A stretch of DNA of 55,130 nt from NCBI GenBank assembly GCA_902805635.1, contig CADCTC010000122.1, positions 1 to 55,130 of the forward strand. The letters run 5' to 3'. Position 1 is the stretch's first letter, and every line of letters starts with the position of its first letter. The notes beneath the pieces are model-generated. The model was not told where the DNA came from. It searched no databases and was given only the letters and a program-made list of their open reading frames with translations. Below are positions 34,328 to 42,657 of the stretch, piece by piece. Source of the DNA: an uncultured Chloroflexota bacterium (GTDB taxonomy: Bacteria; Chloroflexota; UBA11872; UBA12225). The translations under genes were made by a program, and so were the position numbers.

Positions 34328-34338
34328 TAGACTCTAGG
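34328..34338. promoter_or_regulatory. Palindromic -10 region CTAGACTCTAG between hemW and the amidohydrolase
   Basis: On the plus strand TAGACT (34328-34333) ends seven bases before the hemW ATG. On the minus strand the same palindrome offers TAGAGT five bases before the amidohydrolase GTG. It could serve both genes. Confidence 0.5.
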
Positions 34339-34340
34339 GA

Positions 34341-35516
34341 ATGGCTCAGCTCAACCCCGGCAAGTCAGATCACCCGTGGCTGACGCCACGCGCCGCATAT
34401 CTGCACGTGCCGTTCTGCCGCACCAAGTGTCTCTACTGCGACTTCAATACCTACGCCGGGAAAGACCGCCTCATCTCGGAGTACGTGGCGGCGCTCGCCG
34501 GGGAGATCCGCGCACGCGGCGCCGAAACCGGCGCGCTGCCACTGCGCACGGTGTACTTCGGCGGCGGCACGCCGTCTCTGCTGGCGGTGCCGCAGGTGCG
34601 CAAGCTGCTCGACACGCTGCGCGATTCGTGCGGCGTCGAGCCGGCCGCTGAAGTGACCCTGGAGGCCAACCCAGGCACCTTTGGGCCGGCATACCTGGAG
34701 GGACTGCGTGCGCTCGGCGTTAACCGTCTCAGTCTCGGCGTTCAGAGCCTGGACGACGAGACGCTGCGCCGCTTGGCGCGCACCCACAGTGCGGCCGCCG
34801 GCCTGACCGCCGTGCGCCACGCTCGCGCCGCCGAAATCTGGTCCGTCAACCTAGACTTGATCTACGGCCTCCCCTGGCAGACAATCGACACCTGGCGCGA
34901 CCACCTGACGATGGCGCTCAACACCGAGCCAGATCACATCAGCCTCTACGCTCTCATGGTCGAGGAGGGCACGCCGCTCTCCACGCTTGTGTCCCGCGGC
35001 CAATGGGAGGTGCCCGATCAGGACGCCGTAGCGGACATGTACGAGGCGGCGCTGCCACTGCTCGAACGCGCTGGCTTCGTCCATTACGAAGTCTCTAATT
35101 GGGCGCGCCCCGGCCATGAGAGCCGCCATAACCTGGTCTACTGGCACAACGAGGCCTACCTGGGCTGCGGCGCGGGAGCCCACTCCTACGTGCAGGGGGT
35201 GCGCTCGTGGAACGTTCGCCCCATCGAAGGCTACGTCCGGCGCGTGCAGTCCGGCGCAGGCGTGCGCGCCGGCGACGAGTCGCTGCCGGTGGGAGAGCAG
35301 GTCGGCGAAACCGCGGCACTGGCGCTGCGCCTGCGCCAGGAGGGCCTTGCCTTCGAGCGGTTCCGAAGCCGCTTCGGTATCGATCCGCCTGCACGGTGGA
35401 CAGCTCAGCTGGCGGAGCTGTCCGATATGGGGCTCCTGGAGGTCGATACCGATCGGGCAAGGCTGACCGACAAGGCCCTGCTCGTCAACAACGAGATTGC
35501 CTCGCGGTTCTTGTAG
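34341..35516 (+). CDS. hemW: Radical SAM protein HemW
   Basis: HemW is a haem chaperone related to oxygen-independent coproporphyrinogen oxidase. The 391-residue protein has the cluster motif CRTKCLYC near residue 28, preceded by AAYLHVPF, then YFGGGTPSLL, VTLEANPGTF, LGVQSLDDETLRRLART and DLIYGLPWQT. The typical CxxxCxxC followed by phenylalanine-lacking LYCDFNTYAG context is that of HemW, not HemN. The C-terminal winged-helix region ends DKALLVNNEIASRFL. The ATG is seven bases after TAGACT with no Shine-Dalgarno sequence. The gene converges with the prenyl synthase gene across 12 bases. Confidence 0.92.
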   Translation: MAQLNPGKSDHPWLTPRAAYLHVPFCRTKCLYCDFNTYAGKDRLISEYVAALAGEIRARGAETGALPLRTVYFGGGTPSLLAVPQVRKLLDTLRDSCGVEPAAEVTLEANPGTFGPAYLEGLRALGVNRLSLGVQSLDDETLRRLARTHSAAAGLTAVRHARAAEIWSVNLDLIYGLPWQTIDTWRDHLTMALNTEPDHISLYALMVEEGTPLSTLVSRGQWEVPDQDAVADMYEAALPLLERAGFVHYEVSNWARPGHESRHNLVYWHNEAYLGCGAGAHSYVQGVRSWNVRPIEGYVRRVQSGAGVRAGDESLPVGEQVGETAALALRLRQEGLAFERFRSRFGIDPPARWTAQLAELSDMGLLEVDTDRARLTDKALLVNNEIASRFL

Positions 35517-35528
35517 CCGCGTGGCCGT

Positions 35529-36632
35529 CTAGAACTCGCGCGTTTCGAGCTGCGCGATGAGCGCGTCGAGCGCATCACGCGCCCGGGACGGAGACAGTGC
35601 GGTAAGGTGCCCGCGGGCGGAAGCCGAGTAGCGCTCCACCTTGCGCTCGCAGTAGGCACGGGCGTCCTGCCGGTCAAGCACCGCCAGCGCCGCGCCGACC
35701 AGCGCGTCGTCGGGCGCCGGCGTCGCGAACAGCCGGGGCAGCACAGCATGGTCGTCACCAGCAGCCCGGCTCATGGCATACAAGCTGGGCAGCGTCTTCT
35801 TTCGCCTTCGCAGATCGCCTGCCGGCTTGCCCGTCGTCTCCGAGCGACCCCAGATACCCAGCACGTCGTCGCGGATCTGGAAGCCCATACCCAGGTCAAA
35901 CCCGAACGCTGCCAGCGCCGCGCATGTGTCCGCCCCAGCTCCTGCCACTTCACCCCCCATCGAAGCCGAACACGCGATTAGCGCGGCGGACTTGCGTCCG
36001 ATCATGTCCAGGTAGGCATCCGGCGTGACGTCATCACGCTGCTCGAAGGCCAGGTCAAGGTGCTGCCCTTCTGTAATGACCAGGCTGGTCTGCGCCAGCT
36101 GGGTCGCCAGCGAGATCACCCGCGCAGCCGGCACGCCACCAGCGGCGAGCTCTAGCAGCGCCAGGTGCGCCAGCACGTGCATGCCATCGCCCGCGTTGAT
36201 CGCCTGCGGCTCTCCCCACACCTTCCACACCGTTGGCCGGTGGTGGCGTACCGCGTCGCCGTCCTCGATGTCGTCGTGGATCAGCGTGAAGTTGTGCAGC
36301 AGCTCAAGCGCCACCGCCGCCGGCACCACACGCTCCGGCTGGGCGCCGCACGCCTGCGCGGCCAGCAAACAGATCAGTGGGCGCAGGCGTTTGCCGGTTG
36401 GCGCCTGCGCCGGGGACAGCCGCTCGTTGACCCAGCCCAGGTGGTAGCGCATCATGCCGTAGTGCGCCGGGGCGTTGGGCGGCGGCACATGCGACCGTGG
36501 TGGCCCGGCTAGGGGAGACGCATGGCGATCAACAAAACCCCGCAGCGCCGCTTCGACCCCTGGCATCAGCTGCGCGCGCGCCTGGGCGAGCGGGTCATCG
36601 TCCGCCGCGGAGGTTGGGGTTGGTGACGTCAA
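35529..36632 (-). CDS. Trans-prenyl diphosphate synthase (GGPP/FPP type)
   Basis: The 367-residue enzyme condenses isopentenyl diphosphate with allylic primers to make the chains for quinones, carotenoids or lipid carriers. It has GKRLRPLICLLAAQ, LIHDDIEDGDAVRHHRPTVW with the first aspartate-rich motif near residue 120, and GFQIRDDVLGIWG with the second near residue 250. Chain length is not clear. The first codon is TTG at 36632, eight bases after a TACCCT; a later ATG at 36566 is the alternative. It lies 26 bases after galU on the same strand. Confidence 0.88.
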   Translation of the reverse strand: MTSPTPTSAADDDPLAQARAQLMPGVEAALRGFVDRHASPLAGPPRSHVPPPNAPAHYGMMRYHLGWVNERLSPAQAPTGKRLRPLICLLAAQACGAQPERVVPAAVALELLHNFTLIHDDIEDGDAVRHHRPTVWKVWGEPQAINAGDGMHVLAHLALLELAAGGVPAARVISLATQLAQTSLVITEGQHLDLAFEQRDDVTPDAYLDMIGRKSAALIACSASMGGEVAGAGADTCAALAAFGFDLGMGFQIRDDVLGIWGRSETTGKPAGDLRRRKKTLPSLYAMSRAAGDDHAVLPRLFATPAPDDALVGAALAVLDRQDARAYCERKVERYSASARGHLTALSPSRARDALDALIAQLETREF

Positions 36633-36658
36633 GGCACCAGAGGGTACCGCCGGGGCGT

Positions 36659-37564
36659 CTACGCGCCGCTGCGCGTCGCCAGATCACCCAGGAACGCACG
36701 GAACTCGGCCCGCAAGTCGGGCCGCTTCAGCGCCAGCTCCACCGTCGCTTGCAGGTAGCCCTGCTTGCTGCCACAGTCATAGCGCCGCCCGGTGTACTCG
36801 TAGGCGTACACACCGTCGTCGAGCAGCGCCTTGATGCCATCGGTCAGCTGGATCTCGCCGCCCGCGCCCGGCGCCGTGCGCTCGAGCGCGTCGAATACGT
36901 CCGGCGTCAACACGTAGCGTCCCATGATCGCGAGGTCGGACGGCGCGTCTTCCACGCCGGGTTTCTCCACCATGTCCCGGATGCGGAACAGGCGTGGCCC
37001 CACCTCCTCAACCGCCAGGATGCCGTACTTTGGGACGTCTTGCCGCGGCACGCGCTCCACGGCGATGACCGGCCGTCGTCGCTCGGCGTACACCCGCAGC
37101 AACTGAGCGGTGACGGGATCGTCGCCGCCGTCCATGATGTCGTCGGGCAGGAAGACACAAAACGGCTCGCGCCCCACCACAGGTCTGGCCTGCAGCACCG
37201 CGTGCCCTAGGCCGCGCGCCTCCTTTTGGCGCACGTACACCAGCTGAGCCAGGTTGGCGATGCGTCGCATCTCGTCGCGCTCGGCGGTCTTGCCCTTCGC
37301 CTCCAGCTGCCGCTCCAGCTCCGGCGCGTAGTCGAAGTGGTCCTCCATCATCGACTTGCCACTGGCCGTCACCAGCACCACTCGCTCGATTCCCGATGCC
37401 ACCGCCTCTTCGATGCCGTACTGGATGACCGGCTTGTCGACCACGTTCAGCATCTCTTTGGGAGACGCTTTGGTGGCCGGCAGCATGCGCGTTCCCAGCC
37501 CCGCGGCGGGGAAGACGGCGGTGCGCACGTCATGCGCCGGGTGCGTGGGACGGGTGGTTGCCAT
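36659..37564 (-). CDS. galU: UTP-glucose-1-phosphate uridylyltransferase
   Basis: GalU makes UDP-glucose for surface polysaccharides and glycolipids. The 301-residue protein has AGLGTRMLPATKASPKEML (nucleotide loop, about residues 19-37), KPVIQYGIEEAVASGI, GLGHAVLQA, VFLPDDIM and EKPGVEDAPSDLAIMGRYV. Length is normal. I chose the ATG at 37564, because the 35 upstream codons overlap the divergent promoter. UDP-glucose from this enzyme could serve the epimerase at 46798 after oxidation, though no UDP-glucose dehydrogenase is present here. Confidence 0.93.
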   Translation of the reverse strand: MATTRPTHPAHDVRTAVFPAAGLGTRMLPATKASPKEMLNVVDKPVIQYGIEEAVASGIERVVLVTASGKSMMEDHFDYAPELERQLEAKGKTAERDEMRRIANLAQLVYVRQKEARGLGHAVLQARPVVGREPFCVFLPDDIMDGGDDPVTAQLLRVYAERRRPVIAVERVPRQDVPKYGILAVEEVGPRLFRIRDMVEKPGVEDAPSDLAIMGRYVLTPDVFDALERTAPGAGGEIQLTDGIKALLDDGVYAYEYTGRRYDCGSKQGYLQATVELALKRPDLRAEFRAFLGDLATRSGA

Positions 37565-37595
37565 GTTCGAGGAACACAAAGTGGGAGGGTCGGGC

Positions 37596-37605
37596 AGTAT
37601 ACACT
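37596..37605. promoter_or_regulatory. Shared -10 region of galU and thpR
   Basis: AGTATACACT gives TATACT on the minus strand (37596-37601), 31 bases before the galU ATG. On the plus strand it gives TATACA or TACACT, 17-19 bases before the thpR GTG. The overlap suggests that the two promoters exclude each other. Confidence 0.5.
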
Positions 37606-37622
37606 CGCTCCCGGTTCCACCG

Positions 37623-38204
37623 GTGCGCCTATTCATCGCGCTTCCGCTGCCCGAAGAGGTGCGTGCCAACCTGGCCGCCGCTCAGGCCGGCGTCTCTCGC
37701 CTGCGCCTGCCGCTGCGCTTCGCGCGTGCAGAGGGGCTGCACCTGACCCTCGCCTTCTTGGGTGAAACCGTGGAGGAGCGGCTGCCCGCGCTCCGGTCGT
37801 TGATCGACGAAGCCGCTGCACCAAGCCCGGCAATCTTGCTGACGGTACGCGGCCTTGGTGTCTTCCCCAACCCACGCCGGCCGCGCGTGCTCTGGGCGGG
37901 TCTGGAGGGCGACCTTTCTCAGCTCGTGGCCCTGTACGATCGCCTGGGGGGCAGCCTGGCGGCCGCGGGGTTCCCAGTGGAGGACCGACCGTTCCGGCCG
38001 CACGTCACACTTGGCCGTGTCTCTGGAGAGTGGACGCCTGAGACGCTGCGCCTTCTCCACGCGAAGCTGGCAGAGACTCCGGAGCCGTTCGGCGCCTGGC
38101 GTGCCGAGACACTCGACCTCATGCTGAGCGAGCTGCGCCGCGAAGGAGCGCGTTATGCCACTCTCCACACAAGCGCATTGGGCAGAGTCGCAGGTTCTCG
38201 ATGA
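37623..38204 (+). CDS. thpR: RNA 2',3'-cyclic phosphodiesterase (ThpR)
   Basis: The 193-residue protein belongs to the 2H phosphoesterases. It has RLFIALPLPEEVRANL at the start and two HxT motifs, HLTLAFLG near residue 40 and HVTLGR near residue 125, with the usual spacing. Such enzymes open 2',3'-cyclic phosphates on RNA or ligate tRNA halves in vitro. The GTG at 37623 fits the length of the family. tyrA overlaps its stop as ATGA, so the two are co-translated. Confidence 0.9.
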   Translation: MRLFIALPLPEEVRANLAAAQAGVSRLRLPLRFARAEGLHLTLAFLGETVEERLPALRSLIDEAAAPSPAILLTVRGLGVFPNPRRPRVLWAGLEGDLSQLVALYDRLGGSLAAAGFPVEDRPFRPHVTLGRVSGEWTPETLRLLHAKLAETPEPFGAWRAETLDLMLSELRREGARYATLHTSALGRVAGSR

Positions 38205-39157
38205 CAGAGCTCGAGCGTCCGACGGCGGCCGTGCTTGGACTTGGCGCCATCGGCGGGTCCCTGGCGCTCGCCCTGCGCCAAACGCAGTCGTTCGGCACCG
38301 TGATTGGCTGGGATCCCGACTTCGACGCCGCGCGCGCTGCCCAGCGCCACAAAGTGGCCGACCGGTTCGTCAACGCCTGCCCGGACGCGGCGCGACAATC
38401 GGCCATCGTCTTCGTGGCCCTGCGCGGCGAGGCGTTTGTCGAGACGCTGACCGTGATCGGCCCCCACCTGCGTCCCGGTGCGGTCGCCTGCAGCCTGCTG
38501 GAGCCGCACGAATCGGCCCACACCGCCGCCACGCGCGCGCTTCCGGGCAACGTCAGCTTCCTGGCCGTGGATGCAGTGTCCTGGAATGGCGACGGCCCGG
38601 GAGCGGCAGGCACGGGTCGTACAGTGGCCGGAGCACCCTCCGCCGACCTTTTCCGAAACGGCGTCTGGTGTGTCTCCCCGTCGCCAGCTGCGCACGCCGA
38701 CGCCGTCGCGTACGTCATTCAGATCGGCGAGCGGATGGGGATGCAGGCGTTCTTTGCTGGCCCGCGCGAGCACGATGGGTTGGCGGCTGGCCTGCAGCAG
38801 CTGCCTGGCGTACTCGCGGCGGCGCTGCTCCACGTCGCCACACGACAGCCGAGCTGGCGGGAGCTCAGCCGGCTGGCGGGTGCGGAGTTCCGGGAGGCAA
38901 CAACGCCGGTAGAGGCAGGTGAGGTGGAGCGGCAGGCGGCGCTGTCCGGCAACCGCGAGCACCTGGTGCGCTGGCTGGAGCAGCTTGAGGCCGAGCTGAC
39001 ACGGCTGCGCGGCACTCTGGCGGATGGTCGCGACGCGGACGATTACTTCGTAACGGCGAGCGCCGCCCGTGCGAAATGGCTGGCGGAGCGCAATCTGCCG
39101 CCCGGAACCACGGAGCTCCCACGCGCTGAAGCGCCGCGCCGCCGCTTCCCCTTCTGA
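38201..39157 (+). CDS. Divergent prephenate dehydrogenase-family protein
   Basis: The 318-residue protein has the TyrA fold: VLGLGAIGGSLALALRQ (NAD loop, about residues 10-26), a GWDPD acidic end of strand 2, FVALRGE, and the helical dimer domain with EHDGLAAGLQQLPGVLAAALLH. TyrA oxidises prephenate toward tyrosine. The region that normally carries HPMAG with the catalytic histidine reads FLAVDAVSWNGDGPG, so the key residue is missing. It may act on another substrate or be inactive. The aro operon is 10 kb away. ATG overlaps thpR as ATGA. Confidence 0.75.
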   Translation: MTELERPTAAVLGLGAIGGSLALALRQTQSFGTVIGWDPDFDAARAAQRHKVADRFVNACPDAARQSAIVFVALRGEAFVETLTVIGPHLRPGAVACSLLEPHESAHTAATRALPGNVSFLAVDAVSWNGDGPGAAGTGRTVAGAPSADLFRNGVWCVSPSPAAHADAVAYVIQIGERMGMQAFFAGPREHDGLAAGLQQLPGVLAAALLHVATRQPSWRELSRLAGAEFREATTPVEAGEVERQAALSGNREHLVRWLEQLEAELTRLRGTLADGRDADDYFVTASAARAKWLAERNLPPGTTELPRAEAPRRRFPF

Positions 39158-39298
39158 AACAAGTTCGTAACCTGGCATGATTCCTGCTGCCATGATCGGC
39201 CGGCCGCAGTAGCCGTGGCCCGTCCGCCTTTCGGGGGAGTCGGCGGCCGCGCAGCGGACCACGCGACGCGCGCCGGTAGAGCGCAAGAGAGGTACTAA
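39158..39298. other. Intergenic leader of the LPATG gene
   Basis: This 141-base gap has no good -35/-10 pair that I can defend. CCGCC...GGCGG around 39229-39247 can form a short hairpin in the 5' leader. GAGAGG lies eight bases before the ATG at 39299. Confidence 0.4.
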
Positions 39299-39829
39299 AT
39301 GACCAAAACGACTCGCATCCTCATGGCAACAGCGGGACTTTCCACGACACTGCTACTCCCGGCTGCAGTGAGCGCACAGGCAATGCGGCCGATGACCGTC
39401 CAACTGATGACCCAGAACAACTCCGGCGTGATGGGCACCGCCACGCTCACAGATATTGGCGGCGGCCGCACGCGCGTTGAGGTCCGCGTGACTCCCGGCG
39501 GCAACCCTAACCAGCCGGCCCACATCCATGAGGGCACCTGCGCAACCTTGAACCCGGCGCCGAAGATCCCCCTCAACAATGTGATGAATGGCACTTCCAC
39601 CACCGAGGTGAACGCCACCATCCCGACCATCATGTCCATGCAGCACGCTATCAACCTGCACAAGTCCCCGCAGGAGGCATCTATCTACACCGCGTGCGGC
39701 AACATCGTTGCAGGCGCCAGTGCGCTGCCCGCCACCGGCGGCCCGACCGGCGTCGCACTTCCGGCCTTGGCGGCACTCTCCACCGCCCTCACTGGCCTCG
39801 CCGTCTTCGCCCTCCGTCGCCGCCGTTAG
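39299..39829 (+). CDS. LPATG surface protein with SOD/CHRD-like beta domain
   Basis: The 176-residue preprotein has a signal peptide (ILMATAGLSTTLLLPAAVSA, cleaved near residue 26). The domain (about 30-136) contains AHIHEGTCATLNPAPKIPL and AINLHKSPQEASIYTACGNI. These patterns recall the copper-zinc superoxide dismutase or CHRD beta fold, with two histidine-rich spots and two cysteines that may bridge. The C-terminus is a complete sorting signal: LPATG (143-147), a hydrophobic helix and RRRR. The sortase at 29233-30000 is the likely partner. Enzymatic activity is not implied. A strong terminator follows. Confidence 0.82.
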   Translation: MTKTTRILMATAGLSTTLLLPAAVSAQAMRPMTVQLMTQNNSGVMGTATLTDIGGGRTRVEVRVTPGGNPNQPAHIHEGTCATLNPAPKIPLNNVMNGTSTTEVNATIPTIMSMQHAINLHKSPQEASIYTACGNIVAGASALPATGGPTGVALPALAALSTALTGLAVFALRRRR

Positions 39830-39854
39830 TTTCGGCCCTTGCGGCGTCACATGC

Positions 39855-39899
39855 AGCACGGCCGAGTGGGTCTTCTCCCACTCGGCCGTGCTGTTTCTG
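39855..39899 (+). terminator. Strong hairpin terminator after the LPATG gene
   Basis: AGCACGGCCGAGTGGG and CCCACTCGGCCGTGCT form a perfect 16-base stem around the loop TCTTCT, followed by GTTTCTGG. It isolates the LPATG gene from plsY, whose own -10 box begins four bases further on. Confidence 0.85.
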
Positions 39900-39902
39900 G
39901 CG

Positions 39903-39908
39903 TACAAT
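39903..39908 (+). promoter_or_regulatory. -10 hexamer TACAAT, leaderless type, for plsY
   Basis: TACAAT ends seven bases before the ATG at 39916. The upstream region is occupied by the terminator stem, so any -35 contact must lie within it. Confidence 0.55.
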
Positions 39909-39915
39909 CGCGGCC

Positions 39916-40557
39916 ATGCCGTCCCTGCTGCTCTGGCTGGTCGCGCTCATTGCCGCCTACCTGTTTGGCTCCATCCAGTCGGGCCTGCTGATCGGGCGCC
40001 TCGTCTTCGGCATCGACCCGAGGGATTTCGGCAGCCGGCGCACCGGCGCCACAAATGTTCTGCGCACCATGGGCGCCAAGGCTGCCGTCGCCGTGGTGGT
40101 CATGGATGCCCTGAAGGCTGTCTTCGGTATCGGCGTTGCTCGCATCCTGCTGCCCGATGAGCCCTGGGCACATGTGCTCGCCGCGTTCACGGTGGCTGCG
40201 GGGCACAACTGGCCAGTCTTTGCCGGCTTCAGGGGTGGCAAGGGCGTCATCGTGTCCGCCATCGCCACCGGCATGCTGTACTGGCCGGTGCTGGCGCTGA
40301 TCGTCCCGGTAGGGCTGATCGTGGTCTGGCTGACGCGCTACGTCTCGCTCGGCAGCATGATCGGCGCCGTCGTGACCGCGCTTGCCGCGGTAGTCTTTTT
40401 CGAGCGCGGCGACATCCAGCTGCCGTACCTGGTGTACTACCTCATCGGCGCGGCACTGGTGTTGTTTACGCACCGCGAGAACATCGCTCGTCTGATGGCC
40501 GGTACCGAGAACCGCCTGGGCAAGCGCGTGCAGACCCAAAGTCAGCCCGCTTCCTAA
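39916..40557 (+). CDS. plsY: Glycerol-3-phosphate acyltransferase PlsY
   Basis: PlsY transfers acyl groups from acyl phosphate to glycerol 3-phosphate, the first step of phospholipid synthesis. The 213-residue membrane protein has five hydrophobic segments. The three family loops are GSRRTGATNVLRTMG near residue 39, GHNWPVFAGFRGGKGV near residue 96, and the last loop before HRENIARLMAGTENRLG. The ATG at 39916 is fixed by the -10 box and by the first membrane segment. Its partner PlsX is not in the window. The last helix ends in a short hydrophilic tail. Confidence 0.94.
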   Translation: MPSLLLWLVALIAAYLFGSIQSGLLIGRLVFGIDPRDFGSRRTGATNVLRTMGAKAAVAVVVMDALKAVFGIGVARILLPDEPWAHVLAAFTVAAGHNWPVFAGFRGGKGVIVSAIATGMLYWPVLALIVPVGLIVVWLTRYVSLGSMIGAVVTALAAVVFFERGDIQLPYLVYYLIGAALVLFTHRENIARLMAGTENRLGKRVQTQSQPAS

Positions 40558-40616
40558 TTCGCCGAAGTCACGCGCCCACTCGTTCGCAGCCCACCCCCAC
40601 GTCCAGGAGTACCCCA

Positions 40617-41669
40617 GTGCCCGACCGCACCATCGACCTGCGCAGCGACACCGTGACCCACCCCACGCCCGCGATGCGCGAGGCGATGTACGGCGCCGAG
40701 CTCGGCGACGACGTGTACGGGGAAGACCCCACAGTCAACCGCCTGGAGGAGCTGTCGGCCGAGCGGTTGGGCAAGGAGGCTGCCGTGATGCTGCTCAGCG
40801 GCACCATGGGCAACCTCGTGGGCATCCTGGCGCAGACGCGTCACGGTGACGAGGCCATCGTGGGTGCTCATTCGCACATCTTTCTGAACGAGGCGGGTGG
40901 GCCGGCCGCTCTTGGCGGAGTCCAGCTGCACACCGTGCCGACTCAGCGCGGCGTGATGACCCCTGACGCGGTGGAGGGCGCGCTGCGCGACCCCAGGAAC
41001 CTCCATCATCCGCGCAGCACCCTGGTCTGCATCGAGAACACCCACAACCGCGACGGCGGCGCCGCTGTGCCCGTGCAGGCGATGGATACCGTGGCGGACG
41101 TGGCGCACCGGAACGGCCTGAGGGTGCATGTGGACGGCGCGCGCCTCTTCAACGCCGCCGTCGCGCTGGACGTGCCAATAGCGCGCCTCGTGCGCGGCGC
41201 CGACACCGTGCAGTTTTGCCTGTCCAAGGGGCTCGGCTGCCCTGCCGGCAGCCTGCTGGTAGGCGACGCGGCCGTGATCCAGGAAGCACGCCGCTGGCGC
41301 AAGATGATCGGCGGCGGCCTCCGCCAGTCGGGCATTATCGCCGCCGCCGGTGTCGTCGCGCTGGAGCAGATGGTGGACCGCCTGGCGGAAGACCATCGCA
41401 ACGCGAAGCGCCTGGCGCAGGGACTCAACAGCATCCCCGGCCTGGTGGTCGACGTAGATGCCGTCGACACCAACATCATCATGTTGGACGTTGACGACCA
41501 GCGCGTGGACCCGAAGTCATTCGTGGCGCGGCTGCGCGAGCAAGGCGTCAAGATCGGTAGCCCGTACGGCCCGCGCATCCGCCTCGTGACCCACTACCAG
41601 GTCACGTCAGATGACGTGGACTTCACCCTCCGCGCCGCCGAGCACGCCCTTGACCTCGTGGCTGCCTAA
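40617..41669 (+). CDS. ltaE: Low-specificity L-threonine aldolase
   Basis: This 350-residue PLP enzyme cleaves threonine or allo-threonine to glycine and acetaldehyde. It has DLRSDTVTHPTPAMREAM, DDVYGEDPTVNRLEE, HSHIFLNEAGG near residue 85, HVDGARLFNAAVAL and the PLP lysine in CLSKGLGCPAGSLLVG near residue 202. GTG at 40617 has AGGAG seven bases upstream. Its 3' end overlaps the deacetylase gene on the other strand by 63 bases, an unusually long convergent overlap. Confidence 0.93.
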   Translation: MPDRTIDLRSDTVTHPTPAMREAMYGAELGDDVYGEDPTVNRLEELSAERLGKEAAVMLLSGTMGNLVGILAQTRHGDEAIVGAHSHIFLNEAGGPAALGGVQLHTVPTQRGVMTPDAVEGALRDPRNLHHPRSTLVCIENTHNRDGGAAVPVQAMDTVADVAHRNGLRVHVDGARLFNAAVALDVPIARLVRGADTVQFCLSKGLGCPAGSLLVGDAAVIQEARRWRKMIGGGLRQSGIIAAAGVVALEQMVDRLAEDHRNAKRLAQGLNSIPGLVVDVDAVDTNIIMLDVDDQRVDPKSFVARLREQGVKIGSPYGPRIRLVTHYQVTSDDVDFTLRAAEHALDLVAA

Positions 41670-42650
41670 CCCCTCCAATAGCGAGAGGCTGCCTGCCGCG
41701 ATATTGGCAGGCTCATAGCCACCCTCGAGCAGCGCCAGCACCGGAACGCCGGGCAGACGCACGCGCTCGCCAATCAAGGCGTAGTGCTCCGCATCCAGCG
41801 CGAACCCGCCCCAGCGGTCGCCCTCGAAGGTATCGAACCCCTGCGACAGGACCAGGCAGCTGGGGTCGAACCGCGCGATGCGCTCCAGGGCGCGATCCAG
41901 GGAGGCGGCATAGGCGGGCCAGTCGGTGCCAAGTGGCAGCGGCTGGTTGAAGGTGTACCCGACGCCGGCACGTTCCCCCGTTTCTTCCGCGAAACCAGTG
42001 TGGGGCGGGTAGGCCCACTCCGGATCGCCGTGCAAGCTGCAGTAGAGCACGCTAGGGTCAGCGTAGAAGATGTCCTGCGTCCCGTTGCCATGGTGGATGT
42101 CCAGGTCCAGGACCGCCACGCGCGCCGTAGGGCCGCGTCGCTGCTGATAGCGCCGTGCGGCGAGCGCCGCATTGTTGAAGTAGCAGTACCCGCCGGTGGC
42201 GCCCCCGGCCGCGTGGTGGCCTGGCGGTCGGCACAGCGCATACACCGCTTGGGCGCCTTCCAACAACAGGTCGGCGCCGGTCAGCGCCATTGCCGCCGAC
42301 GCCCACGCGATGTCCAGCGTGTTGCGCTGTAACGGCGTTCCGGTATCCAGCGACCGGTCACGCCCAAAGACGTACGGAAACCACTCGCCGTCCAGTCCTT
42401 CTGTATCGGAGGCAGCACAGCGTAGCCGCAGGTGCTCGACGTACGCCGGCTCGTGCGCGAGCTCGGCCAGGTCCAGCGAGTACTCGCGCGGCGCGACGAT
42501 GCCCGCCTCCCACCGAGTCCCGGCAAGTGCGCGGCGAACGGCTTCGACACGCTCCGGCCGATCGGGGTGCGCCACCGCCCGGCCGTAGAGCACCTCGGTC
42601 CGCGGCTGGTGCTCTACGTGCCGAGTTTCGTAGACGATCGGCAGGGTCAC
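41607..42650 (-). CDS. Histone deacetylase-family amidohydrolase
   Basis: Bacterial members of this zinc-dependent family remove acetyl groups from polyamines, acetoin-related compounds or proteins. The 347-residue protein has HPDRPERVEAV, CRPPGHHAAGG with the tandem histidines (145-146), LDLDIHHGNGTQDIFY with zinc ligands (about 184 and 186), SQGFDTFEGD with the third ligand, and LALLEGGYEP. All catalytic residues are present. The GTG at 42650 follows the stop of the acetyltransferase fusion after seven bases, so both are probably on one transcript. The substrate is unknown. Confidence 0.88.
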   Translation of the reverse strand: MTLPIVYETRHVEHQPRTEVLYGRAVAHPDRPERVEAVRRALAGTRWEAGIVAPREYSLDLAELAHEPAYVEHLRLRCAASDTEGLDGEWFPYVFGRDRSLDTGTPLQRNTLDIAWASAAMALTGADLLLEGAQAVYALCRPPGHHAAGGATGGYCYFNNAALAARRYQQRRGPTARVAVLDLDIHHGNGTQDIFYADPSVLYCSLHGDPEWAYPPHTGFAEETGERAGVGYTFNQPLPLGTDWPAYAASLDRALERIARFDPSCLVLSQGFDTFEGDRWGGFALDAEHYALIGERVRLPGVPVLALLEGGYEPANIAAGSLSLLEGLGSHEVKGVLGGAEGEVHVI

Positions 42651-42657
42651 CTGACGA

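Noticed and set aside
38153-39286. A 377-codon open frame opposite the tyrA-like gene
   Set aside because: The plus-strand gene has a clear NAD-binding motif and an ATGA overlap; the opposite frame has no recognisable domain.
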